Shown one piece after another: positions 26,272 through 35,093 of a DNA stretch of 64,000 nt. A model generated the notes under the pieces. It was not told the DNA's origin, searched no databases, and worked only from the letters and a program-made list of their open reading frames with translations. A program made the translations under genes and the position numbers. The stretch is taken from assembly GCA_020634855.1 (NCBI GenBank), contig JACKAU010000004.1, forward strand, positions 583,403-647,402. Reading direction: 5' to 3'. The first letter of the stretch is position 1, and every line of letters begins with the position of its first letter. The stretch comes from Anaerolineales bacterium (GTDB taxonomy: Bacteria > Chloroflexota > Anaerolineae > 4572-78 > J111).

Positions 26272-28704
26272 CTATTTCTTTTTGCGCCAACTTACAAAGC
26301 CTCCCACCGTCGCAATGACCAAACCGGCTCCAATCAACCCAAATGTCAATTGGGTAACCCAAATAGGGGATGTTGCCTCTGGTAGATATTTCGGTGAAGC
26401 CACCACAGGCGCTGCCGGGGTCGGCTCAGATTCCGTGACCGCAGCCGGTTCAGCCGGCGAGTCTTCTGCTGCTACCTCTACTTGGGCTACGTCTTCCGAT
26501 ATGGCTTTCGCAGCCAGCAGCGGGGCTCGGATCAACTCTCGTGAGTCGAATGTTTCAACGCTATCGGTGGTGATAAAGGCAACATTTCCATCGAGATTAT
26601 AGTAATCTGTTTCATCGGTCAGGGTATTGATCGCCCATTGTTCACTCTTCGGGGACGTTCCGGTGCCGATCATCACCGCTTTTTGATCGGGACTCCACGG
26701 CGCTGGCAAGATTTGGATCAGGCCCAGGTCAAAGTTGTCGGGCAAACCGTAGACGACGTTGCCTACCTGCTGGCGTAGATAATTCTCGCCCGGCACAAAT
26801 GGCTGGGGCAGCTTGTCGTTTATTTTGGCAATTACCGGATTGGTGGTCGGTAAGCCGAAAGCAATCAGGTGATAGTCGTCAAGTTCCGCGAGATCGTCAA
26901 TTGGCCCACGTGAAACTCGAGGCGCAAAGCCGGGACCACTGGTCAGATTGCCGAGCCAGGCCGCCGTATTGATCATGCCCAATAGTTCTTCGTGGGTTGG
27001 GTTGGTTGGTAATGAAAACCAGACGTCGCTCAAATCCTCGCGGGAGATGAAATATTGCAGCGGGTCATCCAGGTAAGGATCCACGGCCAAATCCACTTCT
27101 TCGTGAGGTAATTCTAGTTGGCTGCTATCGTTGATGCGAAACCAGATCAAATCCAACTCGGGCAGCACACATTCCGGTAATTCCAGGTTGGTGAGCGCCT
27201 CAAAAGTCAGTTTATTGCGTACGCCCGTTTTGATTTCGGATTCGGGCAGACGGATGGTGACCTGACGCTCTCCCTGGTTTTTTCCCCCCAGAGGGGCGCT
27301 GCCGACCGGCTGATCATTGAGACTAATGGTAACGCCGGAAGCCGCCGATTCTAGGGCATTTGAGTGAAAGTAAGAAAGGGAAAGAGTAGGCTGTTCGGTG
27401 ATGCGCCAATTCGGCGGTACAAAGAAACTAAGCGAGGCATCGTGGCTGCCAATGCCGTAGAACGTCGTATCTTCAAAGCCCAGATCAGCTAAGCTAAAGG
27501 TATCGGTCTGCTCTTTTTCAGATACGAGTTCCTGAAAATCGGCAATAACCACCAGGTCTCCTTCGAAGCCATAGCGAGGCGCAAGTACGGAAAGGGCTTG
27601 GGCGGCTCGGGTTACGGCTAAATCCGTTGCGCCGGTGACGATCAGATAGACGTGATCGTTGCTGTAGTCGGAGAATATTTCCTGGATAACGCCATCGTCA
27701 GGTGAATTTACCTGGTTAGAGGAACCCACGATCAGGGAGTCGGCAGTGAGGGTGGTGGGTAGCCGCTTCCGCTGATAAAGATCTAGGAGGAACGCATTAT
27801 CTTCAGGTTGCCCCACAATGATGGCGCTGGTGTTGACCAGCTTTTCCGGTGTTGCTTCACTGGCGGTAACAACATCGAAAGTTACATTCCCAAATGTGCG
27901 CAAACCCATTGTCGCTGCCACCGATGCCGCTGTGGACAGATCAACATCGCTATAGTCATCCGGAATCACGATTAAGAGATGGTCTGGCTCAAACACATTT
28001 TGGGCTACGGGATAGGGAAAGTCGGCCAGGTTGATTTCCACCGGCAGCAGCTCATAGTCAAAGTGAATCTTGGATTGATCCTGAACCACAAACAGCGATG
28101 GCTGTTGACCCGTTTCACAATCGCCACTGAAGTAAACGATGCTGACGGTTTGTCGCTTACCATTCGCCGCGGCTATTGCACTTGACGAGATGGGAATACG
28201 TTCGATTTGATTAAAACCCTCGCTGGGTGCGAAGGAACCCACCAAAATCTCATTATAGTAGACGTTCACTGTGGCATTGGCCAGCCCTGCCGAATTGCGA
28301 TCAAACCCCTCGAATTCCATATCGTAATATAATTCCAGATAACTAGACTCTCCGGCTACATTCCAACGGAAGGGGGTGTCGAAAGAAAATGTTTCTTGCT
28401 GAATGGGAGACCGTAACTCGAAGGTTGGTTGGTCTAACTGGGCCAAAGTAACCTCGGTTATCTCAGAGCGACTCTGCCCGGCAGCCGTTGATGTCGCTTG
28501 CAGCGTCGGCGTGGTTGGCGAGGTTCCGGTCACTTCACTAGTATCGGTCGAATCCTGTTCGGTAGAGACCGAGGTAGTTGTAGGGGTTGGGCCGGACTGT
28601 GGCGTTTGGGCATAGCTCGTTTGGGTCCCAATCGATAGCCATAAAGCCATTAAGACCATTACGTATACGGTTAATACTTTTTTGTAATTAAATTTTTGTT
28701 TCAT
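26272..28704 (-). CDS. BcsB-like periplasmic/extracytoplasmic subunit of a polysaccharide synthase
   Basis: 810 residues. Signal peptide (VLTVYVMVLMALWLSIGTQ), a Thr/Ser-rich stretch, then two BcsB-like carbohydrate-binding modules: YLELYYDMEFEGFDRNSAGL, ATVNVYYNEILVGSF, and later LSLSYFHSNALESAASGVTI, SLNDQPVGSAPLGGKNQGER. A flavodoxin-like part lies between and after them (LIVIPDDYSDVDLS, VYLIVTGATDLAVTRAAQAL). One C-terminal membrane helix (FGLIGAGLVIATVGGFVSW) is followed by RKKK. BcsB guides nascent glucan out of BcsA; no BcsA is next to it, so the GT2 at 15185 or an enzyme elsewhere may be its partner. Confidence 0.85.
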   Translation of the reverse strand: MKQKFNYKKVLTVYVMVLMALWLSIGTQTSYAQTPQSGPTPTTTSVSTEQDSTDTSEVTGTSPTTPTLQATSTAAGQSRSEITEVTLAQLDQPTFELRSPIQQETFSFDTPFRWNVAGESSYLELYYDMEFEGFDRNSAGLANATVNVYYNEILVGSFAPSEGFNQIERIPISSSAIAAANGKRQTVSIVYFSGDCETGQQPSLFVVQDQSKIHFDYELLPVEINLADFPYPVAQNVFEPDHLLIVIPDDYSDVDLSTAASVAATMGLRTFGNVTFDVVTASEATPEKLVNTSAIIVGQPEDNAFLLDLYQRKRLPTTLTADSLIVGSSNQVNSPDDGVIQEIFSDYSNDHVYLIVTGATDLAVTRAAQALSVLAPRYGFEGDLVVIADFQELVSEKEQTDTFSLADLGFEDTTFYGIGSHDASLSFFVPPNWRITEQPTLSLSYFHSNALESAASGVTISLNDQPVGSAPLGGKNQGERQVTIRLPESEIKTGVRNKLTFEALTNLELPECVLPELDLIWFRINDSSQLELPHEEVDLAVDPYLDDPLQYFISREDLSDVWFSLPTNPTHEELLGMINTAAWLGNLTSGPGFAPRVSRGPIDDLAELDDYHLIAFGLPTTNPVIAKINDKLPQPFVPGENYLRQQVGNVVYGLPDNFDLGLIQILPAPWSPDQKAVMIGTGTSPKSEQWAINTLTDETDYYNLDGNVAFITTDSVETFDSRELIRAPLLAAKAISEDVAQVEVAAEDSPAEPAAVTESEPTPAAPVVASPKYLPEATSPIWVTQLTFGLIGAGLVIATVGGFVSWRKKK

Positions 28705-28792
28705 AATTCCGTAACTTTCAGTAATGTTTTTAGTTTTGTGCAGGGTTATCGCTGAGTGAGTCTGCCGGTTTTTGCTGACTTTCTACTAATAC

Positions 28793-30271
28793 TCAGCTTG
28801 AACTGGATAAGGGGACCTTCCCTAAACGGCTCATATATAGTAACGACTCCCGTTCTAATAGCCATAATACAGTTAGATAACCGATGCCACCCGCCAACAT
28901 AGTGACCACCAGTTGTACCAACGGAATAGCCTCAGCGGTTAGGTACAGGCTGGGCAGCGCCAGCATAATTAAAGCCAACCCACTTAAAAAGGATGGCTTG
29001 AGTTGCAGCAGGATATCTCGCAAATTGGCGTTAATGAACCGCGAGGCAACCAACAAGTCAGCGATCATTCGTACCAGACTGGCCGCCAAATGTCCCAGCG
29101 CTACTCCCACCAGGCCAAAGGAGGCACCAATCCAAAGAGCCGGCACCAGTACCGCCACATTAAGCAGTTCTAACTTTACCAAGATATCAGGACGTCCAAC
29201 CGCTTTGTAGACGTCACCGGCATTAAATCCAATCGAACGGACCAGAACAAACAAGGCCAGGACCCGCACAATGGGAATAGCTGCCAACCACTGGTCGCCA
29301 AAAGCGACTCGTACCAATGGATCGGCCGTCAAAAACATTCCCAGGGCCAGCGGTACACAGAGGATTTCCACGAATCGAACGGTGGTTAGAAAACCTCGCC
29401 GTAAAGTTTCAGGTTTATCCTGTACCGTGGCATAAGCCGGAAAGATAGCGGCAGCCATTACCCACAATGGATTCAAGACCAATAGTTCCGGCAGACGAAA
29501 GGCCAGGGTGTAAATGCCCAGGGCGGCATTACCAAACAGTCGCCCAATAAGCAGGTAGTCCAGATTATCTGTCGTGATTGTAAGCGCATCCACACCTACC
29601 ACGGAGAGACCATACCTCAATAAACCCCTGGCCAAATTTAGGTTTATTGTCAGACGCGGCAACCAGGGAAAGACCACCCAAGATAGGATTACGCCGGCCA
29701 AGACGCCGGCCAATTGGCCGATAACCAACGACCAAACGCCAAATCCGGTCAGGGCCAGGCTAATCGACACGATACCTTTGAATAGCGACCGGCCTAAATC
29801 GGGAATTAACTTCCGACGAAATTCTAATTCACGCTGGAGGCGAACGACGTGGATTGAACCGAGTGAATTGAGAATGAAGGTGAGACTCAGCCAGCGCAAG
29901 ACGGGGGTCACCAATGGCTCCCGGAAAAATGTGGCTACCAGGGGGGCGACAGCTATCCCGGCCAGAGTTAGCCCGGCCCCCAGCAACAAATTGAGCGTAA
30001 ACACCGTATTGGCCGCTTCGTCTACATTTTGACGGCGGTGAATCAGGGCCGGACCCAGGCCGAAATCCTTCAAGATCGACAGGTAGGTGACGGCCAGGGT
30101 AGCGAAGGCCACAATTCCAAAGTCATCCGGGGTTAGCAGGCGAGCCAAGATGGCGGTGGTAACAAAAACTAACCCTTTGCCCAGGCCAAAAGAGATGTAA
30201 TTCCAGAAAACCCCTCGGATGGATTTTTGAGCGATTTGTTGGTTGTTTGGTGTGGAAGTGTCAGGTGCCAT
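28793..30271 (-). CDS. Oligosaccharide-lipid flippase, Wzx/MOP family
   Basis: 492 residues with about 12-14 hydrophobic segments. The N-terminus QKSIRGVFWNYISFGLGKGL and the motif AFRLPELLVLNPLWVMAAAI match PST/MurJ-like lipid-linked repeat-unit flippases (lipopolysaccharide biosynthesis proteins). It would move undecaprenyl-linked repeat units across the membrane. Its start codon overlaps the Wzy stop (TAATG), so the two are coupled. Confidence 0.92.
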   Translation of the reverse strand: MAPDTSTPNNQQIAQKSIRGVFWNYISFGLGKGLVFVTTAILARLLTPDDFGIVAFATLAVTYLSILKDFGLGPALIHRRQNVDEAANTVFTLNLLLGAGLTLAGIAVAPLVATFFREPLVTPVLRWLSLTFILNSLGSIHVVRLQRELEFRRKLIPDLGRSLFKGIVSISLALTGFGVWSLVIGQLAGVLAGVILSWVVFPWLPRLTINLNLARGLLRYGLSVVGVDALTITTDNLDYLLIGRLFGNAALGIYTLAFRLPELLVLNPLWVMAAAIFPAYATVQDKPETLRRGFLTTVRFVEILCVPLALGMFLTADPLVRVAFGDQWLAAIPIVRVLALFVLVRSIGFNAGDVYKAVGRPDILVKLELLNVAVLVPALWIGASFGLVGVALGHLAASLVRMIADLLVASRFINANLRDILLQLKPSFLSGLALIMLALPSLYLTAEAIPLVQLVVTMLAGGIGYLTVLWLLERESLLYMSRLGKVPLSSSS

Positions 30272-31743
30272 TAATTGCTAAGCCCTATTTCGGACGGTTG
30301 GAGCGGGGCTGATTTTTCCAGCCGATCGGTTAGATGGATTGCCGCCGCGCCCAGCGCCACGAGAAAAAAGAGAAAACGAATATAGTCGCCATGGAGAAAT
30401 ATGCTTGATACCAGATAAGAGGTAATCGCCATCTGTAGCGATATTAACCAAGTAGGCCAATCAGAGTCTTTGTTGAGTCGCTGTGCTTGGCGACGCGCTC
30501 GGATCAACCCCACCAGCAAGGCCGTGAACAAACCGATAAAAGTCAGGAGTCCAAATATCCCCGTTTCAGCGGCAATTTCTAAATAGAGCGAATGCGCTTG
30601 CCTATTTTCCGTCCGTTGCTCCAGGCCCAGGCGACTGGCGTAATCCTGATAATTTAATTCGTAATTGCCAATGCCAACCCCCAGCAGAGGATGATCGGTA
30701 AACATAGCTTGGGCTGATAACATCTCGCTGGTCCGGCCTCGGAATGAACCTTCAGAGTGGATGGTGGTTTCATCGCTGGTGAAAATTGATAGCGTTTCCA
30801 GGCGCTGAGTGTATCCGGCCGGTAAGAACTGCATCATCACTACCGTTACAGTGAGCACCAATATAATCAGTGAAAACTTGATGCGTCGTTCGAAAGCGAT
30901 CAAGACCAAGGTGACCACCATTGCCAGAAACGCTCCCCGACTGTAGGTATTTAAGATGGCAAAGACGAGTAAGAGGGCCGCCCCGGCGGCGATGACCTTC
31001 AGCACCGGATTCTTGTCATCCAGTATACGGTATATGGCCAGTGGCAGCACCGCGGCCAAAATTTGGCCGTGGAAATTTGGATCGCCCACCGAGCCGGAAA
31101 GACGCATCTGAGTGATGTCCGGCGTAACCACGGCCAGTTGCCAGAAGGTTTGCTCATAATTGCCGGTAATCACTTGATAGGCTCCGAGTGTCGCCAGGAA
31201 TGTTGTCGAGAGAATAATCAACCAGATGACCTGCTTCCAACTGGATTGTGAGTTAAGTGAGTAAACCACAACCAAAAGGATGATAAAATTCTTGCTAAAT
31301 TCTACAATTTGCTCAACGCTGGCGCTCTTGTCTTGGGCTACAAAGTAGGAGGCAAGCCAGACCCCGCCCAGAGCCAGCATGAACCATTCAACCCCTTTCA
31401 AGCGAATCGTTTGACGCGCTGTCAAAAAATAGGCTGCCATTACCGCCACAAAAGTGAGAGCAACGAGGGGCTTGTTGACCCCCGGCAGACCTTGGTCGCT
31501 AAGAATGCTTGAAATATTGGTGAAAATGGTTGCCGTCAAGACATATGTGCCCATTTGGGGAAATAGGAAAACAAGGCCGACCAAGCTTGCCCCAGCGATG
31601 CCACCCACCAGGTAAAGTCCCAGGTTGCTGTCACGATTTAGGATGCCGATTAGCAGGCCGCCCATTAGCAAGCCTACCAGCAGCAGACTAATCAGGTTGG
31701 CTTGAAGAGAAGTTAGTTTTGAAGGTTGTCTTGTTTCTATCAC
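30271..31743 (-). CDS. O-antigen ligase/polymerase-like (Wzy_C) membrane protein
   Basis: 490 residues, start GTG at 31743. About 11-12 membrane segments with the large external loop near residues 300-390 containing RGRTSEMLSAQAMF, HPLLGVGIGNYELNYQDYAS and AHSLYLEIAAETGIFGLLTF, the Wzy_C/WaaL signature with conserved histidine. It polymerises or ligates repeat units delivered by Wzx. It overlaps the end of wzz by 56 bp, an unusually long overlap, but a later start would remove the first membrane helix. Confidence 0.9.
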   Translation of the reverse strand: MIETRQPSKLTSLQANLISLLLVGLLMGGLLIGILNRDSNLGLYLVGGIAGASLVGLVFLFPQMGTYVLTATIFTNISSILSDQGLPGVNKPLVALTFVAVMAAYFLTARQTIRLKGVEWFMLALGGVWLASYFVAQDKSASVEQIVEFSKNFIILLVVVYSLNSQSSWKQVIWLIILSTTFLATLGAYQVITGNYEQTFWQLAVVTPDITQMRLSGSVGDPNFHGQILAAVLPLAIYRILDDKNPVLKVIAAGAALLLVFAILNTYSRGAFLAMVVTLVLIAFERRIKFSLIILVLTVTVVMMQFLPAGYTQRLETLSIFTSDETTIHSEGSFRGRTSEMLSAQAMFTDHPLLGVGIGNYELNYQDYASRLGLEQRTENRQAHSLYLEIAAETGIFGLLTFIGLFTALLVGLIRARRQAQRLNKDSDWPTWLISLQMAITSYLVSSIFLHGDYIRFLFFLVALGAAAIHLTDRLEKSAPLQPSEIGLSN

Positions 31744-32422
31744 TGATCATATCCTGGCTGTTCGAGACATTTAATTCAACGGCCGCTGCTGAAGCGGTTT
31801 TTGTTTCCTCGCCAAATGATTGAACCAAGAGCCGGCGTAGAATGGCGAAAGCAACCCCACTAATTACACCAATAATGACGCCTAAGGTGATATCAACCAG
31901 GTGATTGGGAGAAATGGGTTCAAGGTTAATCACGGCCAGATCGAGGCGGCGCAATTCATAGATTTCCTGAAGATCACTAATGTACCCCACCCCAATGGTG
32001 CCAATGGCATTAGCCAGATCGGCGACCAAAGCGGGAGACGATCCTTGGATCTGTAGACTCAGCACGCTCGAGTCGGGCAGGACTACCGCATTGATGGTAT
32101 AGTCTTCAAGCATCTGAACTGGAACATTAAGTGAGGCTGCGGCCTGTTCGATAATGTTCTTACTTTTTAGGACGTTGGAATAGGTGGTGGCCAGGCTAGT
32201 TCGACCGGCAAGTGTATCAAGGCTGTACAACACCTCGTCGGTGTTGGTAATGCGCACATTGGGGTTGACCACAAACGTAGCTGTTGCCTCATAAATAGGT
32301 GTTTGGGTATAGCTGTAAGCAATACTGATCCCGGTACTTATCAGCACTATGGCCAGGATAATCCACCAACTCTCCCGAATGATCCGAAGGTATTGTTGGA
32401 GGTGCATACTTTGAATTTGCAT
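31688..32422 (-). CDS. Chain-length determinant protein (Wzz-like)
   Basis: About 244 residues from the ATG at 32422, which has GAGGG six bases upstream; an upstream in-frame ATG at 32482 lacks an RBS. TM1 is SWWIILAIVLISTGISIAYSY and TM2 LVDITLGVIIGVISGVAFAI, with the Wzz fold between (YEATATFVVNPNV, LATTYSNVLKSKNIIEQAA, ALVADLANAIG). No tyrosine-kinase (BY-kinase) domain is fused or adjacent. It controls polymer length in a Wzx/Wzy pathway. Confidence 0.9.
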   Translation of the reverse strand: MQIQSMHLQQYLRIIRESWWIILAIVLISTGISIAYSYTQTPIYEATATFVVNPNVRITNTDEVLYSLDTLAGRTSLATTYSNVLKSKNIIEQAAASLNVPVQMLEDYTINAVVLPDSSVLSLQIQGSSPALVADLANAIGTIGVGYISDLQEIYELRRLDLAVINLEPISPNHLVDITLGVIIGVISGVAFAILRRLLVQSFGEETKTASAAAVELNVSNSQDMISDRNKTTFKTNFSSSQPD

Positions 32423-32459
32423 ATTTCCCTCTTTCAACTGTATCTTTAAATTACTACCC

Positions 32460-33191
32460 TTAACGAGCTCCTCTTTGAGCAAGTACGGCTAGAACCGTAC
32501 GTACCAAGATCTCGACATCCAACCATAAGGAGCGATGCTCGATATAAAAGATGTCCAGATATACCCGATCCCTAAATTCCATCGAAGCTCGCCCCATAAT
32601 CTGCCACAAACCGGTGATGCCTGGCACCACGTCCAGACGTTCCGTTTGCCACAAAACGTAGGTGTCTGAGCTAAATGAAGTGGGCCGTGGCCCCACGAGA
32701 CTCATTTCACCCTTCAAAACGTTTAACAATTGGGGGAGTTCGTCTAGACTGGTTTTCCGTAAGAAGCGACCAATTCGAGTAATGCGAGGATCATTGGTGA
32801 TTTTGAAATCTGGCCATTGCAACTCGTTAAGATGGGCTAATTTGTGTTTTAATTCTTCTGCATTTGGCACCATTGTCCGGAATTTGAACATTCCAAATCG
32901 CCGTCCGCCTTTACCTGTACGGGGCTGGATAAACATTACTGGACCGGACGGGTTTTCCAGTTTGATCAAAATAGCGATTAAGACGAAAATAGGCGCGACT
33001 ACAGGCATAGCTAACAGCACAAGTAACAAATCCATCGCCCGTTTCGTTATCAAATATAGTTGATATTGTAAGCGCGACTGCTTGAGCGTAGGACGATCTA
33101 ACCAGTGATGTTTCGTGATAATCTGTTTTTTAAAAGTTAATGAGTCTAGGTCTAACACAACAATCCCTCCGTTCTTGGCATCGCGTTCCAA
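32460..33191 (-). CDS. Undecaprenyl-phosphate sugar phosphotransferase (WcaJ/RfbP-type initiating enzyme)
   Basis: 243 residues with one membrane helix (LLLVLLAMPVVAPIFVLIAI), i.e. the short form lacking the N-terminal helices of WcaJ. The catalytic region shows RTGKGGRRFGMFKFRTM, NDPRITRIGRFLRKTSLDEL, PQLLNVLKGEMSLVGPRP and PGITGLWQIMGRA. It transfers a sugar-1-phosphate to undecaprenyl phosphate, starting repeat-unit synthesis on the inner membrane face. It is the first biosynthetic gene of the cluster. Confidence 0.94.
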   Translation of the reverse strand: MERDAKNGGIVVLDLDSLTFKKQIITKHHWLDRPTLKQSRLQYQLYLITKRAMDLLLVLLAMPVVAPIFVLIAILIKLENPSGPVMFIQPRTGKGGRRFGMFKFRTMVPNAEELKHKLAHLNELQWPDFKITNDPRITRIGRFLRKTSLDELPQLLNVLKGEMSLVGPRPTSFSSDTYVLWQTERLDVVPGITGLWQIMGRASMEFRDRVYLDIFYIEHRSLWLDVEILVRTVLAVLAQRGAR

Positions 33192-33264
33192 TGATTATGT
33201 CTGATGTGATCCGAAACGAGCATTAGCTTCAATTATTAGAGCCTTTAGTTAACTTTTCTCAACC

Positions 33265-33876
33265 CTACGATCTACTACTTGCACCGCTGATGGGTAAGGC
33301 CTCTGCTTTAGGTGACACTTCTTCAGAGGCAATCCCATTGTCGGAACGGGTAAAGGAGTAGGGATCTTCACTCTCATTACGGCTATGGTGTTTTATTCCC
33401 TCAAGTTGAGTCTCAGCTTTTTTCAATAACTCTTCAAATGTGATGGCTTCATTGGGAAAGGTAGCAGCCCCACAAGTAATGGGTGCACCTAGCTGCTCTT
33501 TCGCCACCGATTTAACATATTCGACCATAAGCTCTAAATCGGAAGAATTCGTGTCTGGGCAGAGAATTATGAAACGACCCCGCTCACGTTGTTCCAAAAC
33601 GAAATCCGTACGTCGAATATATTTACTCAGTGTGTGGGCCATGTTGTTTATGACATAGCTACTCACCATAGCTTGTTGTATTTCTTGAACTAAACGGTGC
33701 AGAGAGGTTTGAATCGCATCCAACACAGGCTCAACTACAATGATGCTCATGGGATGATGATGGTGGCGGCTTCGGAATATTTCGATTTGTATTTCGTCAT
33801 AAGCCTGGGCCAATTCTTGAACTCGTTTATTTGAATTTTCTAAATGTAATTCTTTCGACCGCTTCTTCGAATTCAT
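33265..33876 (-). CDS. Degenerate GGDEF-like protein
   Basis: 203 residues. The fold of a GGDEF/nucleotide-cyclase domain can be traced: HHHPMSIIVVEPV, a long helix, LSKYIRRTDFVLEQRERGRF, IILCPDTNSSDLELMVEYVK, APITCGAATFPNEAITFEEL and LLKKAETQLEGIK. The catalytic GG(D/E)EF is replaced by RERGRF, so diguanylate cyclase activity is unlikely; a scaffold or effector-binding role is more plausible. It lies 73 bp upstream of the initiating sugar transferase and may set cluster activity. It overlaps the 33873 frame by 4 bp. Confidence 0.7.
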   Translation of the reverse strand: MNSKKRSKELHLENSNKRVQELAQAYDEIQIEIFRSRHHHHPMSIIVVEPVLDAIQTSLHRLVQEIQQAMVSSYVINNMAHTLSKYIRRTDFVLEQRERGRFIILCPDTNSSDLELMVEYVKSVAKEQLGAPITCGAATFPNEAITFEELLKKAETQLEGIKHHSRNESEDPYSFTRSDNGIASEEVSPKAEALPISGASSRS

Positions 33877-34082
33877 AGAGGGCTAAGGCAAGCAAATATG
33901 CTGCCCAAACTGAAACTAAAAGAAATGTCAATTCCGTAATAGACAATAGGTGTAAACCCTCCCAGGAGGGGCCGTCCAAGTAGCATCTTGCTCAATAGGT
34001 AGATGCCGCTCCAAATTCCAATGGGTACAAAAACGCTGTAGCGATGGAATGATCGTACTGCAATGACTGAGATGACTGCCAT
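33873..34082 (-). CDS. Small membrane protein, unrecognised
   Basis: 69 residues from the ATG at 34082; the open frame extends about 20 codons further upstream (KENAIDIDTLVYILGL) without a canonical start, so the true N-terminus may be longer. Hydrophobic stretches: AVISVIAVRSF, FVPIGIWSGIYLLSKML and GIDISFSFSLGSIFACL. The stop overlaps the next start (ATGA-type), supporting expression as the first gene of the exopolysaccharide operon. Family unknown. Confidence 0.45.
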   Translation of the reverse strand: MAVISVIAVRSFHRYSVFVPIGIWSGIYLLSKMLLGRPLLGGFTPIVYYGIDISFSFSLGSIFACLSPL

Positions 34083-34370
34083 TAGACCGAGAATGTAGAC
34101 AAGCGTGTCAATGTCGATGGCATTCTCTTTCCCAGGTCAAGCCGTTCAATATTAAAAATATAGCTATCCAAATCGATAGGCCAATTATTAGCAGTCGTAA
34201 CTTTTTCAAAGATCGCCTCTAATGTTTCCTAAACATGTATCTGATATACGAGTTTTCATCTCTTGTTACTGTTAAAACCTAATGTTGAAAGTATCATGTC
34301 ACCTTGAAGGATTTTTCTCAATCCGGCGTTCTGGCTGGTGCTATCCGTGAAGCCAAGTTGCACCTTCCGT

Positions 34371-34394
34371 ACAAGAGGGAGGCTTCTTGTTTTT
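34371..34394 (+). terminator. Terminator-like hairpin, possible end of a small RNA
   Basis: ACAAGA - GGGAGGCT - TCTTGT followed by TTTT. Just upstream on the plus strand, 34300-34370 can form GGTGCTA.../...TGCACC-type pairings. No gene precedes it, so it would end an intergenic transcript or an antisense RNA to the exopolysaccharide leader. Confidence 0.4.
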
Positions 34395-34518
34395 AGTGAA
34401 AGAGGTGAATATACGAGTTACAAAATTAAACTAGTAGATTAGTCGTTTTTATTTTGAAGGTTATCCATTCAATCTACTGCCATTAAAGTGTGTTATTAAA
34501 GAGCTAGTGTCCCCAAAT

Positions 34519-34552
34519 GAAGCCACAACCGTAAGAATAGGCTGTGGTTTCT
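34519..34552. repeat. Imperfect hairpin in intergenic region
   Basis: GAAGCCACAACC and GGCTGTGGTTTC pair in a 12-bp stem with one mismatch and one wobble over a 10-base loop. No T-run follows directly, so terminator function is uncertain. Confidence 0.4.
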
Positions 34553-34845
34553 CAGTTTTGCCACGCTGACACTATTTATATTTTAATCTCGTAAATAAGT
34601 CAGTTAATACTCAAAATCAAGTTTAAACGGTATGTCTTTTTTTCCTACTATGGGTATTTATAACATAGTACACTTGGAATTCAGTTTAAATTTAATTGCC
34701 TGGCACAAAAAGCACAACGGCCGTGTACGCTAATTAAGCGCTACTCCCCGGCCTCGTATTAATATTATTTGCTAACCTACCCCGAAAGGCCCATAATGTG
34801 GCTCTGCCAAATTTCTCCTACCATTCTAAATAAATATTTCTCAAA

Positions 34846-34910
34846 GCTCACACATGTTCAAGTAAAGCTCAACAAAAACTCAAGTAATTTCCACTAAATT
34901 GTTCGATACT
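34846..34910 (+). promoter_or_regulatory. SARP/OmpR-type direct-repeat operator and promoter, site 1
   Basis: Four 7-bp direct repeats related to GCTCAAG: GCTCACA 34846, GTTCAAG 34856, GCTCAAC 34867, ACTCAAG 34878, starting 10, 11 and 11 bp apart, one helical turn each. A -10-like GATACT starts at 34905, 27 bp after the start of the last repeat, which would therefore abut the -35 position. The layout is that of operators for SARP/OmpR winged-helix activators. It precedes the ATPase/wHTH gene, suggesting autoregulation. Confidence 0.72.
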
Positions 34911-35093
34911 GCTAAAAGGTACGCAGATGAGGCAGTGATATTGGTTGGTTGTGCGACAAATTGCTAATTGAACCCTTCATTTGACCACGGCTTCTGACCT
35001 ATTTAGTAAATTGACTTGCGACACCGTCTGTTTTTCACGTCCTTATGCTGCGTTTTGAAACAGGTTATTATTTACCCATCGAAAGGAAACATC

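Larger units (their letters stand above)
34083..35093. other. Long AT-rich divergent intergenic region
   Basis: About 1 kb without a convincing gene between the exopolysaccharide operon (minus) and the ATPase/wHTH gene (plus). It contains a plus-strand terminator-like hairpin at 34371-34394, a 12-bp imperfect hairpin at 34519-34552, and the direct-repeat operator with -10 at 34846-34910. The rest is low-GC sequence with scattered short inverted repeats. The exopolysaccharide promoter must lie in its left part, but I could not fix it. Confidence 0.7.

Noticed and set aside
33265..33876. Active diguanylate cyclase
   Set aside because: The GG(D/E)EF signature is missing, replaced by RERGRF.
34290..34394. 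Cyclic-di-GMP riboswitch upstream of the exopolysaccharide genes
   Set aside because: The conserved GEMM core (CACGCACAGGGCAAACC and GNRA-receptor parts) is not present on either strand.
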